From Rubritalea squalenifaciens DSM 18772 (GTDB lineage Bacteria > Verrucomicrobiota > Verrucomicrobiia > Verrucomicrobiales > Akkermansiaceae): 64,000 nt of DNA. Shown in pieces: positions 36,846 to 45,513 of this stretch (position 1 is the stretch's first letter; each line of letters opens with the position of its first letter). Where the stretch lies: NCBI RefSeq assembly GCF_900141815.1, contig NZ_FQYR01000006.1:1-64000 (forward strand). The letters run 5' to 3'. The notes below the pieces were generated by a model. It saw nothing but the letters and a program-made list of their open reading frames with translations, did not search any database and was not told the DNA's origin. The position numbers and the translations under genes were made by a program.

Positions 36846-39800
36846 ATGAGAACCACTTTTCAGAAAAACGGGCTTCGCGCCTTAGGAGGATCTATTGTCT
36901 TGTTTACTAGTATTGCAGTCATGGCTGAGGAGGTGAAGTGGCCACCTGTCAAGTCGGCCTCGATCCAGTTGAGCAAGAAAGGAGAGGCTCAGAAAGCTGC
37001 GGCTGGTAAAGAGCTGTGGGAGGCGAGTCAGGCGCACATGGTGGCCAAGGGAAGCGCGCAAGGATTGCTACTGCTAGAACCTGGAGGAAAGATTACTCGG
37101 GAGCTTCCTGTTGACGTTGCCTCGGAGAGTTACCTGTGGCTGTCTACAGAAATAAGAGGAGTTGTGGGTAAGGGTGATAAGCCGGGTTCTGTGATTTTAT
37201 CCGTGTCTGAAGCTGGTCAGAGAGAGGTTCTTACTTGGCGTACGGAGTCTGTTACTCAGACGGCTCAAAAATCAGAGAGTATAGGCATCAGGGCGCAAGC
37301 GCCTTATCCGCATAACCGGCGTGTGGCGGACCTTGCCGTGGATGGCAACCGTGGGAGCGAGTGGGTTTCCGTTTATCCTAGTGACTGGCAGAAAGAATTG
37401 GCTGTAGAAATCGAGCTCGACAGTGCGGAGATGATAGGTGGTTTGGCCTATCTCCCGAGACAGGGCTCATTGAGTTACGGTCAAATATACAGCTATGAAA
37501 TTCAGGTCCGACCCAGCGCGAATGATCCATTCGTGACCGTCGCCAAGGGAGACTGGGATGAGACGAAGAAAGAAAAGCTAGCTCAGTTTGATAAAGAGGT
37601 GTTAGCAAAAACGATCCGCTTGGTCGGGCATAAGACCAAGTCAAATGCTAAGCCTGGTCAGAAAGCTCAGATTGTTCTCTCCGCCTCAGAGATTCGCCCT
37701 TTGTATGCTGGGGAGCAAAAGGAAAAGGCCAAGAGTCAGCTCTTGAAGTCGGTGTTAGGTGCAGAGGATATTTCCCGCCTTCAGGGAAAGAAGGTGAGCG
37801 TGGAGATCCAGAATGTGGGGAGTGTTCCAATTTTGTTAGGTAAGCTTTCTCATGGGCTTCAGCCATTAGATCTGCCAAAAAGGAAATACAAGCCGCGTCA
37901 CAGCCAGTTCATCGACTTGAATGCCATTGGGTTGGTGTGCAGGACATGTCCCGCAGAGCAGTGGCCTGTTTCTCAAGTGTTTTCCATTACGGAGGGCCAG
38001 CCTTCCAGTAAGTCTGAATTAAAGCTCGGAGATTTGATTGTCGGGGTTGGTGGTGAAGATCTGCAAGCACCCGTGCTAAATGCCACACGTTATCCTTTGG
38101 CAGAGGAATGGATGAAGCGTCATCACGAGGCCGTCATTGCCCGTCATTATTTCAAGGCTCTGCAAGGTGGTGGCGTGCTGAGTTTTGAGGTGATTGATCC
38201 GCGCAGTGGTCAGCGCACTGAAAAGGTGGTGAAGCTGGATCATGTGAGCGGTTCTGACTATCAAGGATTCCCGTTGGCAGGTGCGGCTGCTGACCAACTT
38301 TATCAGGACTTGATTGACCGGATTGTAAGAGACCAGAAGCCAGATGGCTCCTGGGGGACCATGCCAGCCAACAGTGATGAGATGTATGGAATATTGGCTC
38401 TCTTGGGAACGAAGGATCCGCAGCATCGTGAGCGTATCTACAAGGCTGTGGATTATTTGCTGAAGCACGAAAAGCCCAGTGCGCATTCCAAGTATCTGGG
38501 CTTGTGGGGGACCGCCTTTCAGACGATTGCTTTGGGGGAATACGCCTTGGCCACAGGAGATCCAAGGGCGGTGGCGTGGCTCGACCAGATTTGTACAGGG
38601 ATCACACAGGGCGGCCATGTGAATAAGAACTACTATTTTACTTACGGGCATGACCTGCGGGTCCTGCCTTACGGATCAGGCGGCTTGATTGCTCCTTTGT
38701 CCCACTTTGTGGTTGGTGATGCCTTGGCTGTTAGGCTGGGTGTGAAGTCCAGAGCTTGGGATTATGCGGGGCCCTATATCAAGGCAGCCTGGGCGGGTAA
38801 GCGTCCCTATGGTCAGCAAGCGATTGGCTATGGTGCGCCCTCGAGTGGTGCTGGTGCGGACCAGGCTTGGTGCCGCAGTGGCCTGATTGGTGTGGCTGCT
38901 ACGATCTATGATGTAGAGCCTGAAATGCGCAAGGGTATCGCCGGCTTTATGAGAAATCAATATGGCTTCATGCGCCGCAGTCATGGTTACGGAAACATTG
39001 GCTGCTACCTGGGGCTGATGGGCTTGGCCGGTACGGACAAGGAAGCTTTTGAGGAGGTCATGGAGGCGATAGCTCCCATCATTGCCATGCAGTGGAGGCG
39101 TGGACAGGGGCTGCTCCATGTTGAGCCGCAAATCACCAATGTTGCCTGTGCAACAGGCAAGGGTAGTGAGGATGCCTATAGTTATGCGATGGCTGTTGTC
39201 CTGAGTATCAGAAACCAGGGACTTCATGTGACAGGCGGAAAAGAGGTCAACTGGATGCCCTATCCCAAGGGCACGAAGCCTCCGGCTCCACAGCTGATTT
39301 GGAAGGAAGGTGGAGTGGATGTAGCTAGTGCCTCGATGTTTAACTTTGTCACCGCCGTTCATACGACTGATGGGACTCAACCTACCGCCACGAGCCCAGA
39401 GTGGAAGCCGGGAATGCTGGTCGAGAGCGAGACCCTGACGGTAGCATACAAAACCAAGGAAGGTGTCGTGGGAAATGCTTCTACCATTACCAGTGATGCT
39501 GGTGATAGTCCGGCCCGCTGGAAAGTAGTCGAAGCTGATCTTGGGTTTCCCAAGGAAATTGTTGGGCTGGACTCGGACGCGTTTTCTCTGGAGAGAGCGC
39601 AGTATGCATTCGACGGGAATCCTACCACGGCGATGCGGAGCAACACGTCTAATACCAACAAGGGGCAAAAGCTCTGGACGGTTACAGTGGATCGAAGAGG
39701 CGCGGCCGCCGGAAAGAGGTCCGGCATTCTATCCATTACCTTTCCCCGAGCTCAGAAAGAGCGCAAGACCGTCGATGACTCCGTGAAACATGTCTGGATC

Positions 39801-39971
39801 GAAACCAGTCAGAATGGAACCACTTGGACGACTGTGTTCCGCGGTGAAGTTCCCGAGGACCGTAAGATTGTTCCAGGCGGGCAGCTAAAGTCACGCTACA
39901 TGAGGTTTCACCTGAGCAGCTATGGAGGGAATCTGATTATGCCGGATCCCGTGTTTAAATTCGCGAAGTAG
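36846..39971 (+). CDS. Secreted alpha/alpha-toroid protein with discoidin-like and PDZ-like domains
   Basis: A 1041-residue exported protein with signal peptide about 1-27. Order of recognisable parts: F5/8 type C (discoidin)-like domain with AVDGNRGSEWVS (about 155-285); a PDZ-like segment with LKLGDLIVGVGGEDL (about 378-465); a helical region (466-800) with QKPDGSWGTMP and repeated glycine-rich turns like the alpha/alpha toroid of prenyltransferase/squalene-cyclase folds; a segment like the chitobiase C-terminal domain, TTDGTQPTATSPEW (about 815-885); and a second discoidin-like domain with AFDGNPTTAMRSN (890-1041). The PDZ plus toroid layout resembles the DUF6288 family, for which no activity is known to me. 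The DxDD or QW motifs expected of a true terpene cyclase were not found, so it is more likely glycan-binding or glycan-acting. It precedes the operon at 40102 by 130 bp. Confidence 0.6.
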   Translation: MRTTFQKNGLRALGGSIVLFTSIAVMAEEVKWPPVKSASIQLSKKGEAQKAAAGKELWEASQAHMVAKGSAQGLLLLEPGGKITRELPVDVASESYLWLSTEIRGVVGKGDKPGSVILSVSEAGQREVLTWRTESVTQTAQKSESIGIRAQAPYPHNRRVADLAVDGNRGSEWVSVYPSDWQKELAVEIELDSAEMIGGLAYLPRQGSLSYGQIYSYEIQVRPSANDPFVTVAKGDWDETKKEKLAQFDKEVLAKTIRLVGHKTKSNAKPGQKAQIVLSASEIRPLYAGEQKEKAKSQLLKSVLGAEDISRLQGKKVSVEIQNVGSVPILLGKLSHGLQPLDLPKRKYKPRHSQFIDLNAIGLVCRTCPAEQWPVSQVFSITEGQPSSKSELKLGDLIVGVGGEDLQAPVLNATRYPLAEEWMKRHHEAVIARHYFKALQGGGVLSFEVIDPRSGQRTEKVVKLDHVSGSDYQGFPLAGAAADQLYQDLIDRIVRDQKPDGSWGTMPANSDEMYGILALLGTKDPQHRERIYKAVDYLLKHEKPSAHSKYLGLWGTAFQTIALGEYALATGDPRAVAWLDQICTGITQGGHVNKNYYFTYGHDLRVLPYGSGGLIAPLSHFVVGDALAVRLGVKSRAWDYAGPYIKAAWAGKRPYGQQAIGYGAPSSGAGADQAWCRSGLIGVAATIYDVEPEMRKGIAGFMRNQYGFMRRSHGYGNIGCYLGLMGLAGTDKEAFEEVMEAIAPIIAMQWRRGQGLLHVEPQITNVACATGKGSEDAYSYAMAVVLSIRNQGLHVTGGKEVNWMPYPKGTKPPAPQLIWKEGGVDVASASMFNFVTAVHTTDGTQPTATSPEWKPGMLVESETLTVAYKTKEGVVGNASTITSDAGDSPARWKVVEADLGFPKEIVGLDSDAFSLERAQYAFDGNPTTAMRSNTSNTNKGQKLWTVTVDRRGAAAGKRSGILSITFPRAQKERKTVDDSVKHVWIETSQNGTTWTTVFRGEVPEDRKIVPGGQLKSRYMRFHLSSYGGNLIMPDPVFKFAK

Positions 39972-40101
39972 GGTAGGAGCATTCTTTCTGCACCTTTTGG
40001 ATCATCCTTGTCTGGATGGAGTGTGGTGTTATGAAGTGGGGAATGGCGGAATCTGTAAAAATAGCTGCCAGTACCCATTTCATTAACTTGCTACACGCAA
40101 A

Positions 40102-41970
40102 ATGAGAATACTATTAACTCTACTCTGCTTAGGAACCCTATCCGCATTGGGTGTCCTGGGATCTGAAACGGCAGACCGCTCACTATTCACAGAATATGGT
40201 GTCTGTACCTCGATGAAAAACTATGAGTCTGTTAGAAGGTCGGGATACGATTATATTGAAACCGGTGTGCGGGGACTACTGAAGCCTGAAAGCAGTGATG
40301 CTGAGGTCGTAGAAGAGTTTCAGAAGATCAAAGAAGCCAAGCTTCGTATTTTAGCCTGTAATTCGTTTTTGCCAGCGAAGTTCAAGTGTGTGGGGCCAGA
40401 GGCGAATCATGAAGAGATTCTTCAGTATGCGGAGGTGACTTTCCGCCGCGCCAAGGAATTAGGGGTGAAGGGGATCGTCTTCGGTAGTGCCAAGGCCCGT
40501 AAGATGCCAGTAGGGGTTCTGCGTGAGGACGCGGTGAAGCAATTTGTTGATCTACTAAAAAAGATGGCTCCTCTAGCTGAAGCCCAGGGAGTGGAGATCT
40601 GGATCGAACCGCTCAATACTGAAGAAGATAATTTTATCAATACCATGGTGCAGGGCAAAGAGATTGTCGCTGCGGTAGATCATCCCTCTGTCGGGTTAAC
40701 CTGTGACTTGTTTCACATGGCGCGCAATGGAGAGGGGCCTGAGAATATCATCATAGCCGGAAAATACATCCGTCACTGCCACATCGCGGAGAAGGAAAAG
40801 AGAACTGCTCCTGGAATGAAGGGTGATGATTTTACCCCGTATCTGAAAGCGCTGAGAAAAGTTGGGTACCATGCTGAGATCTCGATGGAATGTGGCTGGG
40901 ACGATTTTGAGAAAAGACTGCCCATGGCTCTGGATTACCTAAAGCAGCAGGTTAATGATCACTCGACGACTAAGCGTGGCATGTTGACCTTCAACAACCT
41001 GCCGCTGGGGAGTCTGCGCAAGCCACTCGTGATGCGGACCTTCATGCCCTTTGCCGGTCTGGAACCCTCAGTCTTACCGAATCATCACAAGGGTGCGAAG
41101 TCCCCGAAGTACAACCCCGCCTTGGGCAAGGATGTGGAGGGTGAGTATCTACCAATCTCAGGCTTGCCTGCTGCGTTCGGGGTAAACTACGGCAAGCATC
41201 TGTCTTATTGCTGGGATACCGTGGAATGCCGATTGATGTATGCCTGGAGCGATGGCTTCTTGGATATGGAGAACTATTGGGGGCAACCGGAGCGTGGTAA
41301 TCGCCAGTCTTTTGGGTATGTTCCAGAGCTGAGAGGTGACATGTTCTACCGGGCTCAAGGAAGTCACCCGGTGACGATCAATGGTACCTCTGTGTCCTCA
41401 CCGCAATATCAGGGTTATGCGGTGAAAGGGGATGTGTTAGATTTTGTCTATAAGGTGGATGGCGCAGAGATACATCAGCAGGTAAGGCCGGCCAAGCAGG
41501 CGAATAGGTTTGAAATTACACTAACTCTCCAAGGGTCTGGTAAGCTGGGATATCGTGAAGAGAGGGGAGTCAGTGTGGAAGTGATTTCGGACAAGGAAGT
41601 AAAAGTGGTTTACCAAGGTGCTGTCATTGCACGCTATGAGGCTGCGAAAGCGGAGGATATTCTGAAAGGGAAGGCAACTGCGAAGATGGGCGAAAAGGTC
41701 TTTGCGAAGATGGCCTGCATTACTTGCCACTCGCTGGATGGCTCGAAGAGCCATGGTCCTACTTTACAAGGATTACATGGGAGCAAACGTGCCATCACAG
41801 GGCTTAAAGAAAAGGTGCTGGCGGATGATGCGTACATCAAGGAGTCGATCAATAACCCTAACGTCAAAGTTGTGGAGGGTTACCCAGAGAATTACATGCC
41901 GGTGTTCAAGATGAACCCAAAAGAAGTGGAGAGTTTGCTGCTCTTTATCAAAACACTGAAGAAAGACTAA
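40102..41970 (+). CDS. Exported sugar isomerase/epimerase-like TIM barrel fused to cytochrome c
   Basis: A 622-residue exported fusion. After the signal peptide (about 1-20), residues 25-285 form a xylose-isomerase-like TIM barrel (AP endonuclease 2 superfamily). The usual metal ligands are in order: E169 (IEPLN), D202 (CDLFH), H227 (CHIAEK) and E263 (SMECGW). Residues 295-520 are a beta-rich domain (PLGSLRKPLVMRTFMPF, SYCWDTVECRLMYAW) known next to cytochromes in planctomycete-type proteins. A C-terminal cytochrome c domain has CITCH at 539-543 and a likely Met ligand in NYMPVF. An extracytoplasmic isomerase tied to a heme domain suggests redox coupling to the next gene, a sorbosone-dehydrogenase-like propeller starting 4 bp after the stop. 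Substrate unknown; keto-sugar chemistry is inferred. Confidence 0.8.
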   Translation: MRILLTLLCLGTLSALGVLGSETADRSLFTEYGVCTSMKNYESVRRSGYDYIETGVRGLLKPESSDAEVVEEFQKIKEAKLRILACNSFLPAKFKCVGPEANHEEILQYAEVTFRRAKELGVKGIVFGSAKARKMPVGVLREDAVKQFVDLLKKMAPLAEAQGVEIWIEPLNTEEDNFINTMVQGKEIVAAVDHPSVGLTCDLFHMARNGEGPENIIIAGKYIRHCHIAEKEKRTAPGMKGDDFTPYLKALRKVGYHAEISMECGWDDFEKRLPMALDYLKQQVNDHSTTKRGMLTFNNLPLGSLRKPLVMRTFMPFAGLEPSVLPNHHKGAKSPKYNPALGKDVEGEYLPISGLPAAFGVNYGKHLSYCWDTVECRLMYAWSDGFLDMENYWGQPERGNRQSFGYVPELRGDMFYRAQGSHPVTINGTSVSSPQYQGYAVKGDVLDFVYKVDGAEIHQQVRPAKQANRFEITLTLQGSGKLGYREERGVSVEVISDKEVKVVYQGAVIARYEAAKAEDILKGKATAKMGEKVFAKMACITCHSLDGSKSHGPTLQGLHGSKRAITGLKEKVLADDAYIKESINNPNVKVVEGYPENYMPVFKMNPKEVESLLLFIKTLKKD

Positions 41971-41974
41971 GGAG

Positions 41975-43462
41975 ATGAAAACTACACTGAATTATCTAAC
42001 GGGATTAGTGACGCTCGTTTCTTCTGTGTGCCTGGCTGCACCTGCGTTTGAAGACTATTACCAAATCGAAAGAATCGATTTGCCTCAGGATGTTCCGCCG
42101 GAGGTCGGGGCAGTGCAGTTTGACTCAGAGGGGAAACTCTATGTGGCGCTGCGCCGCGGGGATATCATCACGGCGGTTCCAGGCGAGCAGCCTGACCAGT
42201 TCCAGTGGAAGCTCTTTGCGACAGGGTTCCATAACCCATGCGGCATGGAGGTCGTTGCTCCAGGTCATATTGTGGTGAGCCAGATGCCTGAGCTCACGGA
42301 TGTGAAGGATACGGACGGAGATGGCGTAGCCGATTCTTATCGTTCACTGACCAGCGAGTGGGGAGTCAGTGGCAACTACCATGAAACGAATGAGATCTGC
42401 CCGGATGGCGAGGGCGGCTACTATATTGCGGTGGGAACTGCCTCACACAATGGGCCTACTTTTGAGTACCTTCGTGGGGACTATTCCAAGATTGGCAGAC
42501 GTGGGCGTAATTTTTCCTCAGTGAAGTGGAAGGGCTGGGTGCTCCATTACAAGAAGGACGGCTCGGTAGAGCCCTTTGCCAAAGGCTTCCGCATGCACAA
42601 TGGCATCATGCGCGACAAGGATGGCAACATCTGGTGTGGGGACAACCAAGGCGACTGGCGGGCGACGACGCCGATCTACCATGTGGAGAAAGACCATTTC
42701 TACGGGCATCCCTCCAGCTTGGTCTGGGACCCGAAGTGGCCCGAGGGTAAAGATCCTCTGAAGATGTCTCTAAAGGAGATCAATGAGATGCGCACCCGGG
42801 CAGCCGTTTTGGTGCCTTACAAGGAATTCAACCGTTCAGCGTCCGAGCCTATCCAGATTCCAGAGGGCTACGGTCCGTTTGCGGGACAGATCCTGGTGTT
42901 GGATAACAATGGGCAGCGGATCACCCGGCTGATGCTGGAGAAGGTGGACGGAAAATTCCAGGGCGCTTGCACGCATTTTATCGATAGTAAGCAATTGCTC
43001 TCCGGTGGGAACCGGGCGGTGTTCAGTCCTGATGGAAAATACCTCTACACAGGACACACAGTGCGGGGGTGGAGCCGCCCTGCTGAGGGGCTGATGCGGA
43101 TCAGTCTGAAAGAGAAGATTCCTTTCGATGTGAAGATGATGCGTCTGACGAAGGAGGGCTTTGAGCTGGAGTTTACGCAGGATTTGAAAGCGGATACTGC
43201 GGCGCTTGCTGACTTTAAGGTGCATTCTTACCGCTATGAGCCAAAGTGGTCTTATGGTGGTCCCAAGATGGGTCAGCGTAAGGAGGCCGCGGTCTCGATG
43301 AAAATGACGGCAGGGAACAAGCTGAAGCTTGATATTTCAGGGTTGGAGCCGGGCAGGGTCTACCAGCTGGATCTCGCCGAGGGCGCTGATCTGGAGAGCC
43401 AATCGGGCCAGAAATTGCTCAATCGCAGTTTTTGTTACACCTTAAATTCTCTCATTCCGTAA
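41975..43462 (+). CDS. Exported sorbosone-dehydrogenase-like beta-propeller
   Basis: A 495-residue exported protein with signal peptide about 1-21 (ending CLA). The body is a six-bladed propeller of the glucose/sorbosone dehydrogenase type: EVGAVQFDSEGKLYVALRRGDI, GFHNPCGMEVV, DTDGDGVADSYRSL (calcium loop), ETNEICPDGEGGYYIAVG, GFRMHNGIMRDKDGNIWCGDNQGDW and HPSSLVWDPKWPEG. In characterised relatives this fold holds PQQ; cofactor ligands cannot be assigned here with certainty. There is no CxxCH motif, so electrons could pass to the cytochrome c domain of the protein encoded 4 bp upstream (inference). GGAG lies directly against the ATG with no spacer, so coupling to upstream translation is likely. 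The C-terminal 100 residues form a separate beta domain ending the protein. Confidence 0.75.
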   Translation: MKTTLNYLTGLVTLVSSVCLAAPAFEDYYQIERIDLPQDVPPEVGAVQFDSEGKLYVALRRGDIITAVPGEQPDQFQWKLFATGFHNPCGMEVVAPGHIVVSQMPELTDVKDTDGDGVADSYRSLTSEWGVSGNYHETNEICPDGEGGYYIAVGTASHNGPTFEYLRGDYSKIGRRGRNFSSVKWKGWVLHYKKDGSVEPFAKGFRMHNGIMRDKDGNIWCGDNQGDWRATTPIYHVEKDHFYGHPSSLVWDPKWPEGKDPLKMSLKEINEMRTRAAVLVPYKEFNRSASEPIQIPEGYGPFAGQILVLDNNGQRITRLMLEKVDGKFQGACTHFIDSKQLLSGGNRAVFSPDGKYLYTGHTVRGWSRPAEGLMRISLKEKIPFDVKMMRLTKEGFELEFTQDLKADTAALADFKVHSYRYEPKWSYGGPKMGQRKEAAVSMKMTAGNKLKLDISGLEPGRVYQLDLAEGADLESQSGQKLLNRSFCYTLNSLIP

Positions 43463-43498
43463 TTTTTGAAATCTGGCAGCGTAATCATAGTTTGTACG

Positions 43499-44698
43499 AT
43501 GCCAGATACTCTCTTAACGAATGAGGCTGCGGAACCATCTGCAGTGGATGACATCCAGGTGACCGAGGCTTTGGATAAAGCCTCGGTGGAGAAGGAGGAG
43601 CGTAAGTCTAAAAGGCTGCGCTCGCTGGATGCATTGCGTGGTTTTGATATGTTTTGGATCGTGGGTGGTTCAGCTCTTGTGGCTGCGCTGGCAAAGTTCA
43701 CTCAGTGGCCATGGCTGGAGAGGATGGCTCAGGAGTTTCAGCATGCGAAGTGGGTAGGCTTCACCTTTTATGATCTGATCTTCCCGCTGTTTCTCTTTCT
43801 TGCCGGGGTGGCCATGCCCTATTCTCTGGGGGGCAAATTGGAGCAGGGGGCATCTAGGCTCCGGCTGACGCTGAAAGTCTTCAAGCGAGTGCTTTTGCTG
43901 GTCTTGCTGGGAATCGTCTACAATGGGGGCTTGGCGCTCAAACCGCTGGCTGAGACGCGTATCTGCAGCGTGCTGGGCTTTATTGGAGTGGCCTATGGTA
44001 TCGCAGCTCTGGTGTTTATCTACAGTAAGCCACGGTTTCATATTGCCTGGGTGATCGGCCTGTTACTGGGTTATTGGATTTCTTTGCAGCTATTCGGGGC
44101 ACCGTTTTACGAAGGTGGCACCTATACTCCAGAGGGATCGTTAGCGGGTTATGTGGACAGGAATCTCTTGCCCTGGAAGGTCTATGCGCTGCATTTTGAC
44201 CCTGAGGGGGTGCTGGGGATGATTTCTGCCGCAGCCCTGCCCTTGGGGGGTGCGATTGTCGGGCAGCTGCTGCGTGCGGACAAACCACGCGACTGGCAGA
44301 AGGTGATGGTGCTGCTATTGGCAGTGCCCATCCTGTTTGGAATTGCCGCTTTGTGGAGCGGCTCCATGCCCTTCATCAAGAAGATGTGGACCAGCTCCTT
44401 TGTAGTGCATTGCATGGCGTGGAGCGTGCTGCTGACAGCGGTCTTTTATCTGGTGATTGATGTCTTGGGGCTGTGGCGCTGGTCCTACTTTTTTATCATC
44501 ATCGGCCTGAATCCGATCACGATTTATCTGGGTACGCGCATCATTGATTTCTGGGGAGCGAGTCAGTTCCTCTTTGGCGGGCTGGCTGGCAAGTACGAGC
44601 AACCCTTGCAAGGGGTCATACTCGCTGCGGCCTATTGTCTGACCTGGTGGATGGTGCTATGGGCCATGCATCGTAAGAAAATGTATCTACGAGTCTGA
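43499..44698 (+). CDS. HGSNAT-like membrane acyltransferase (DUF5009/COG4299 type)
   Basis: A 399-residue integral membrane protein with about ten helices. The N-terminal cytoplasmic tail is followed by RLRSLDALRGFDMFWIVGG, the signature of the heparan-alpha-glucosaminide N-acetyltransferase-like family, then FYDLIFPLFLFLAGVAMPYSL and RVLLLVLLGIVYNGG. Members move acyl groups across a membrane onto sugars; the human enzyme acetylates glucosamine of heparan sulfate. The ATG at 43499 is used; the frame is open to a TTG at 43466, which would add 11 residues of no clear value. It follows the propeller gene by 36 bp and shares 1 bp with the next start (TGATG), so it belongs to the operon and may acetylate or deacylate a sugar handled by the two exported enzymes. 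Confidence 0.8.
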   Translation: MPDTLLTNEAAEPSAVDDIQVTEALDKASVEKEERKSKRLRSLDALRGFDMFWIVGGSALVAALAKFTQWPWLERMAQEFQHAKWVGFTFYDLIFPLFLFLAGVAMPYSLGGKLEQGASRLRLTLKVFKRVLLLVLLGIVYNGGLALKPLAETRICSVLGFIGVAYGIAALVFIYSKPRFHIAWVIGLLLGYWISLQLFGAPFYEGGTYTPEGSLAGYVDRNLLPWKVYALHFDPEGVLGMISAAALPLGGAIVGQLLRADKPRDWQKVMVLLLAVPILFGIAALWSGSMPFIKKMWTSSFVVHCMAWSVLLTAVFYLVIDVLGLWRWSYFFIIIGLNPITIYLGTRIIDFWGASQFLFGGLAGKYEQPLQGVILAAAYCLTWWMVLWAMHRKKMYLRV

Positions 44699-45273
44699 TG
44701 AGTAAGGAAGTGACACACGATCTGATGCCTCCTGTGAAGAGCCCCAATGGCTGGGCGGATACGCTGGTGGGCATATTGGTGCGCACCGTATTGGTGACGG
44801 CCCTGGTAGTGGGCGTGATCTGGGGGCTGCGCTGGTGGGCGATGTACAAGCCGGTGATTCATCCGGATGCTGCTGGCCAAGTCGAGTTGAAGGCCAAAGA
44901 TGCCCAGCTGCATGGCGAGCCTGAGATCCGCTACAATCTTTACGAAGGTAAACCAAACATCGGCTGGTGGAATGAGGAATCACAGTACCTTTCCTGGAAG
45001 ACGAAAGGCGTAAGTGCTGGTTCCTATCAAGTGGTGCTGGAATATTCCCGTGCCCCCGAAGCCAAACTTCAGCTGGAGCTTAAAGCTGGTGAGCAGACTT
45101 TGCTAGGCGAGGTGCCTCCTACAGGAGGCTGGGGCAAATGGAGCGAGCTCTCTCTTGGGGTGCTGGAGCTGAGTTCTAGCGAGGTATCGGAACTTGAATT
45201 GAGAGCCATAACTCCGGACGGAGGTGAGGTCGTCAATCTGGTGAGGGTGACTCTCACTTCGGTAGGTGAATAA
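44698..45273 (+). CDS. Membrane-anchored beta-sandwich protein
   Basis: A 191-residue protein with a 20-residue cytoplasmic tail, one membrane helix (about 24-47, LVRTVLVTALVVGVIWGL) and an extracytoplasmic domain. The ectodomain, with YLSWKTKGVSAGSYQVVLEYSR, GEQTLLGEVPPTGGWGKW and LELRAITPDG, follows the strand pattern of the beta-sandwich often attached to alpha-L-fucosidases and sulfatases as a CBM-like domain. No catalytic motif is visible. The start overlaps the acyltransferase stop by 1 bp, and a large terminator hairpin follows, so it ends the operon. It may hold a glycan near the membrane for the acyltransferase; this is inference. Confidence 0.65.
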   Translation: MSKEVTHDLMPPVKSPNGWADTLVGILVRTVLVTALVVGVIWGLRWWAMYKPVIHPDAAGQVELKAKDAQLHGEPEIRYNLYEGKPNIGWWNEESQYLSWKTKGVSAGSYQVVLEYSRAPEAKLQLELKAGEQTLLGEVPPTGGWGKWSELSLGVLELSSSEVSELELRAITPDGGEVVNLVRVTLTSVGE

Positions 45274-45362
45274 TTTTTCGAATTATTTGCTGAATCGAGA
45301 AAGAATCCCCTGTCTGATCAGTATAGAAATGCGGGCAACTTAGCCCTTGGGTTTTATTGGCT

Positions 45363-45422
45363 GGCCGCGTTGACTTCAGATTTTATGGGTTTTTTCTGAA
45401 GCTGACGCGGCCGCTTTCTTTT
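45363..45422 (+). terminator. Large intrinsic terminator of the isomerase-cytochrome operon
   Basis: A 17-bp imperfect stem (45363-45379 with 45396-45412, two wobble pairs and one mismatch) with a 16-nt T-rich loop is followed by GCTTTCTTTT. Confidence 0.7.
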
Positions 45423-45452
45423 CCAGCATTCAGTTACGCCTGTGAGGCTACG

Positions 45453-45486
45453 AAAAAGACCCGCCGGAGATATCCTGACGGGTCTT
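45453..45486 (-). terminator. Intrinsic terminator of the sulfatase gene at 45514
   Basis: AAGACCCG (45456-45463) pairs with CGGGTCTT (45479-45486), with a partial inner stem. Five A residues at 45453-45457 give a T-run on the minus strand. It lies 27 bp past the stop. Confidence 0.75.
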
Positions 45487-45513
45487 GGATGAAATGAGTT
45501 GGGGACTTCCGAT

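Noticed and set aside
36846-39971. Terpene or squalene cyclase activity for the toroid protein
   Set aside because: Only the general helical-toroid pattern is visible. No DxDD catalytic motif or QW repeats were found, and the protein is exported with PDZ-like and discoidin-like parts.
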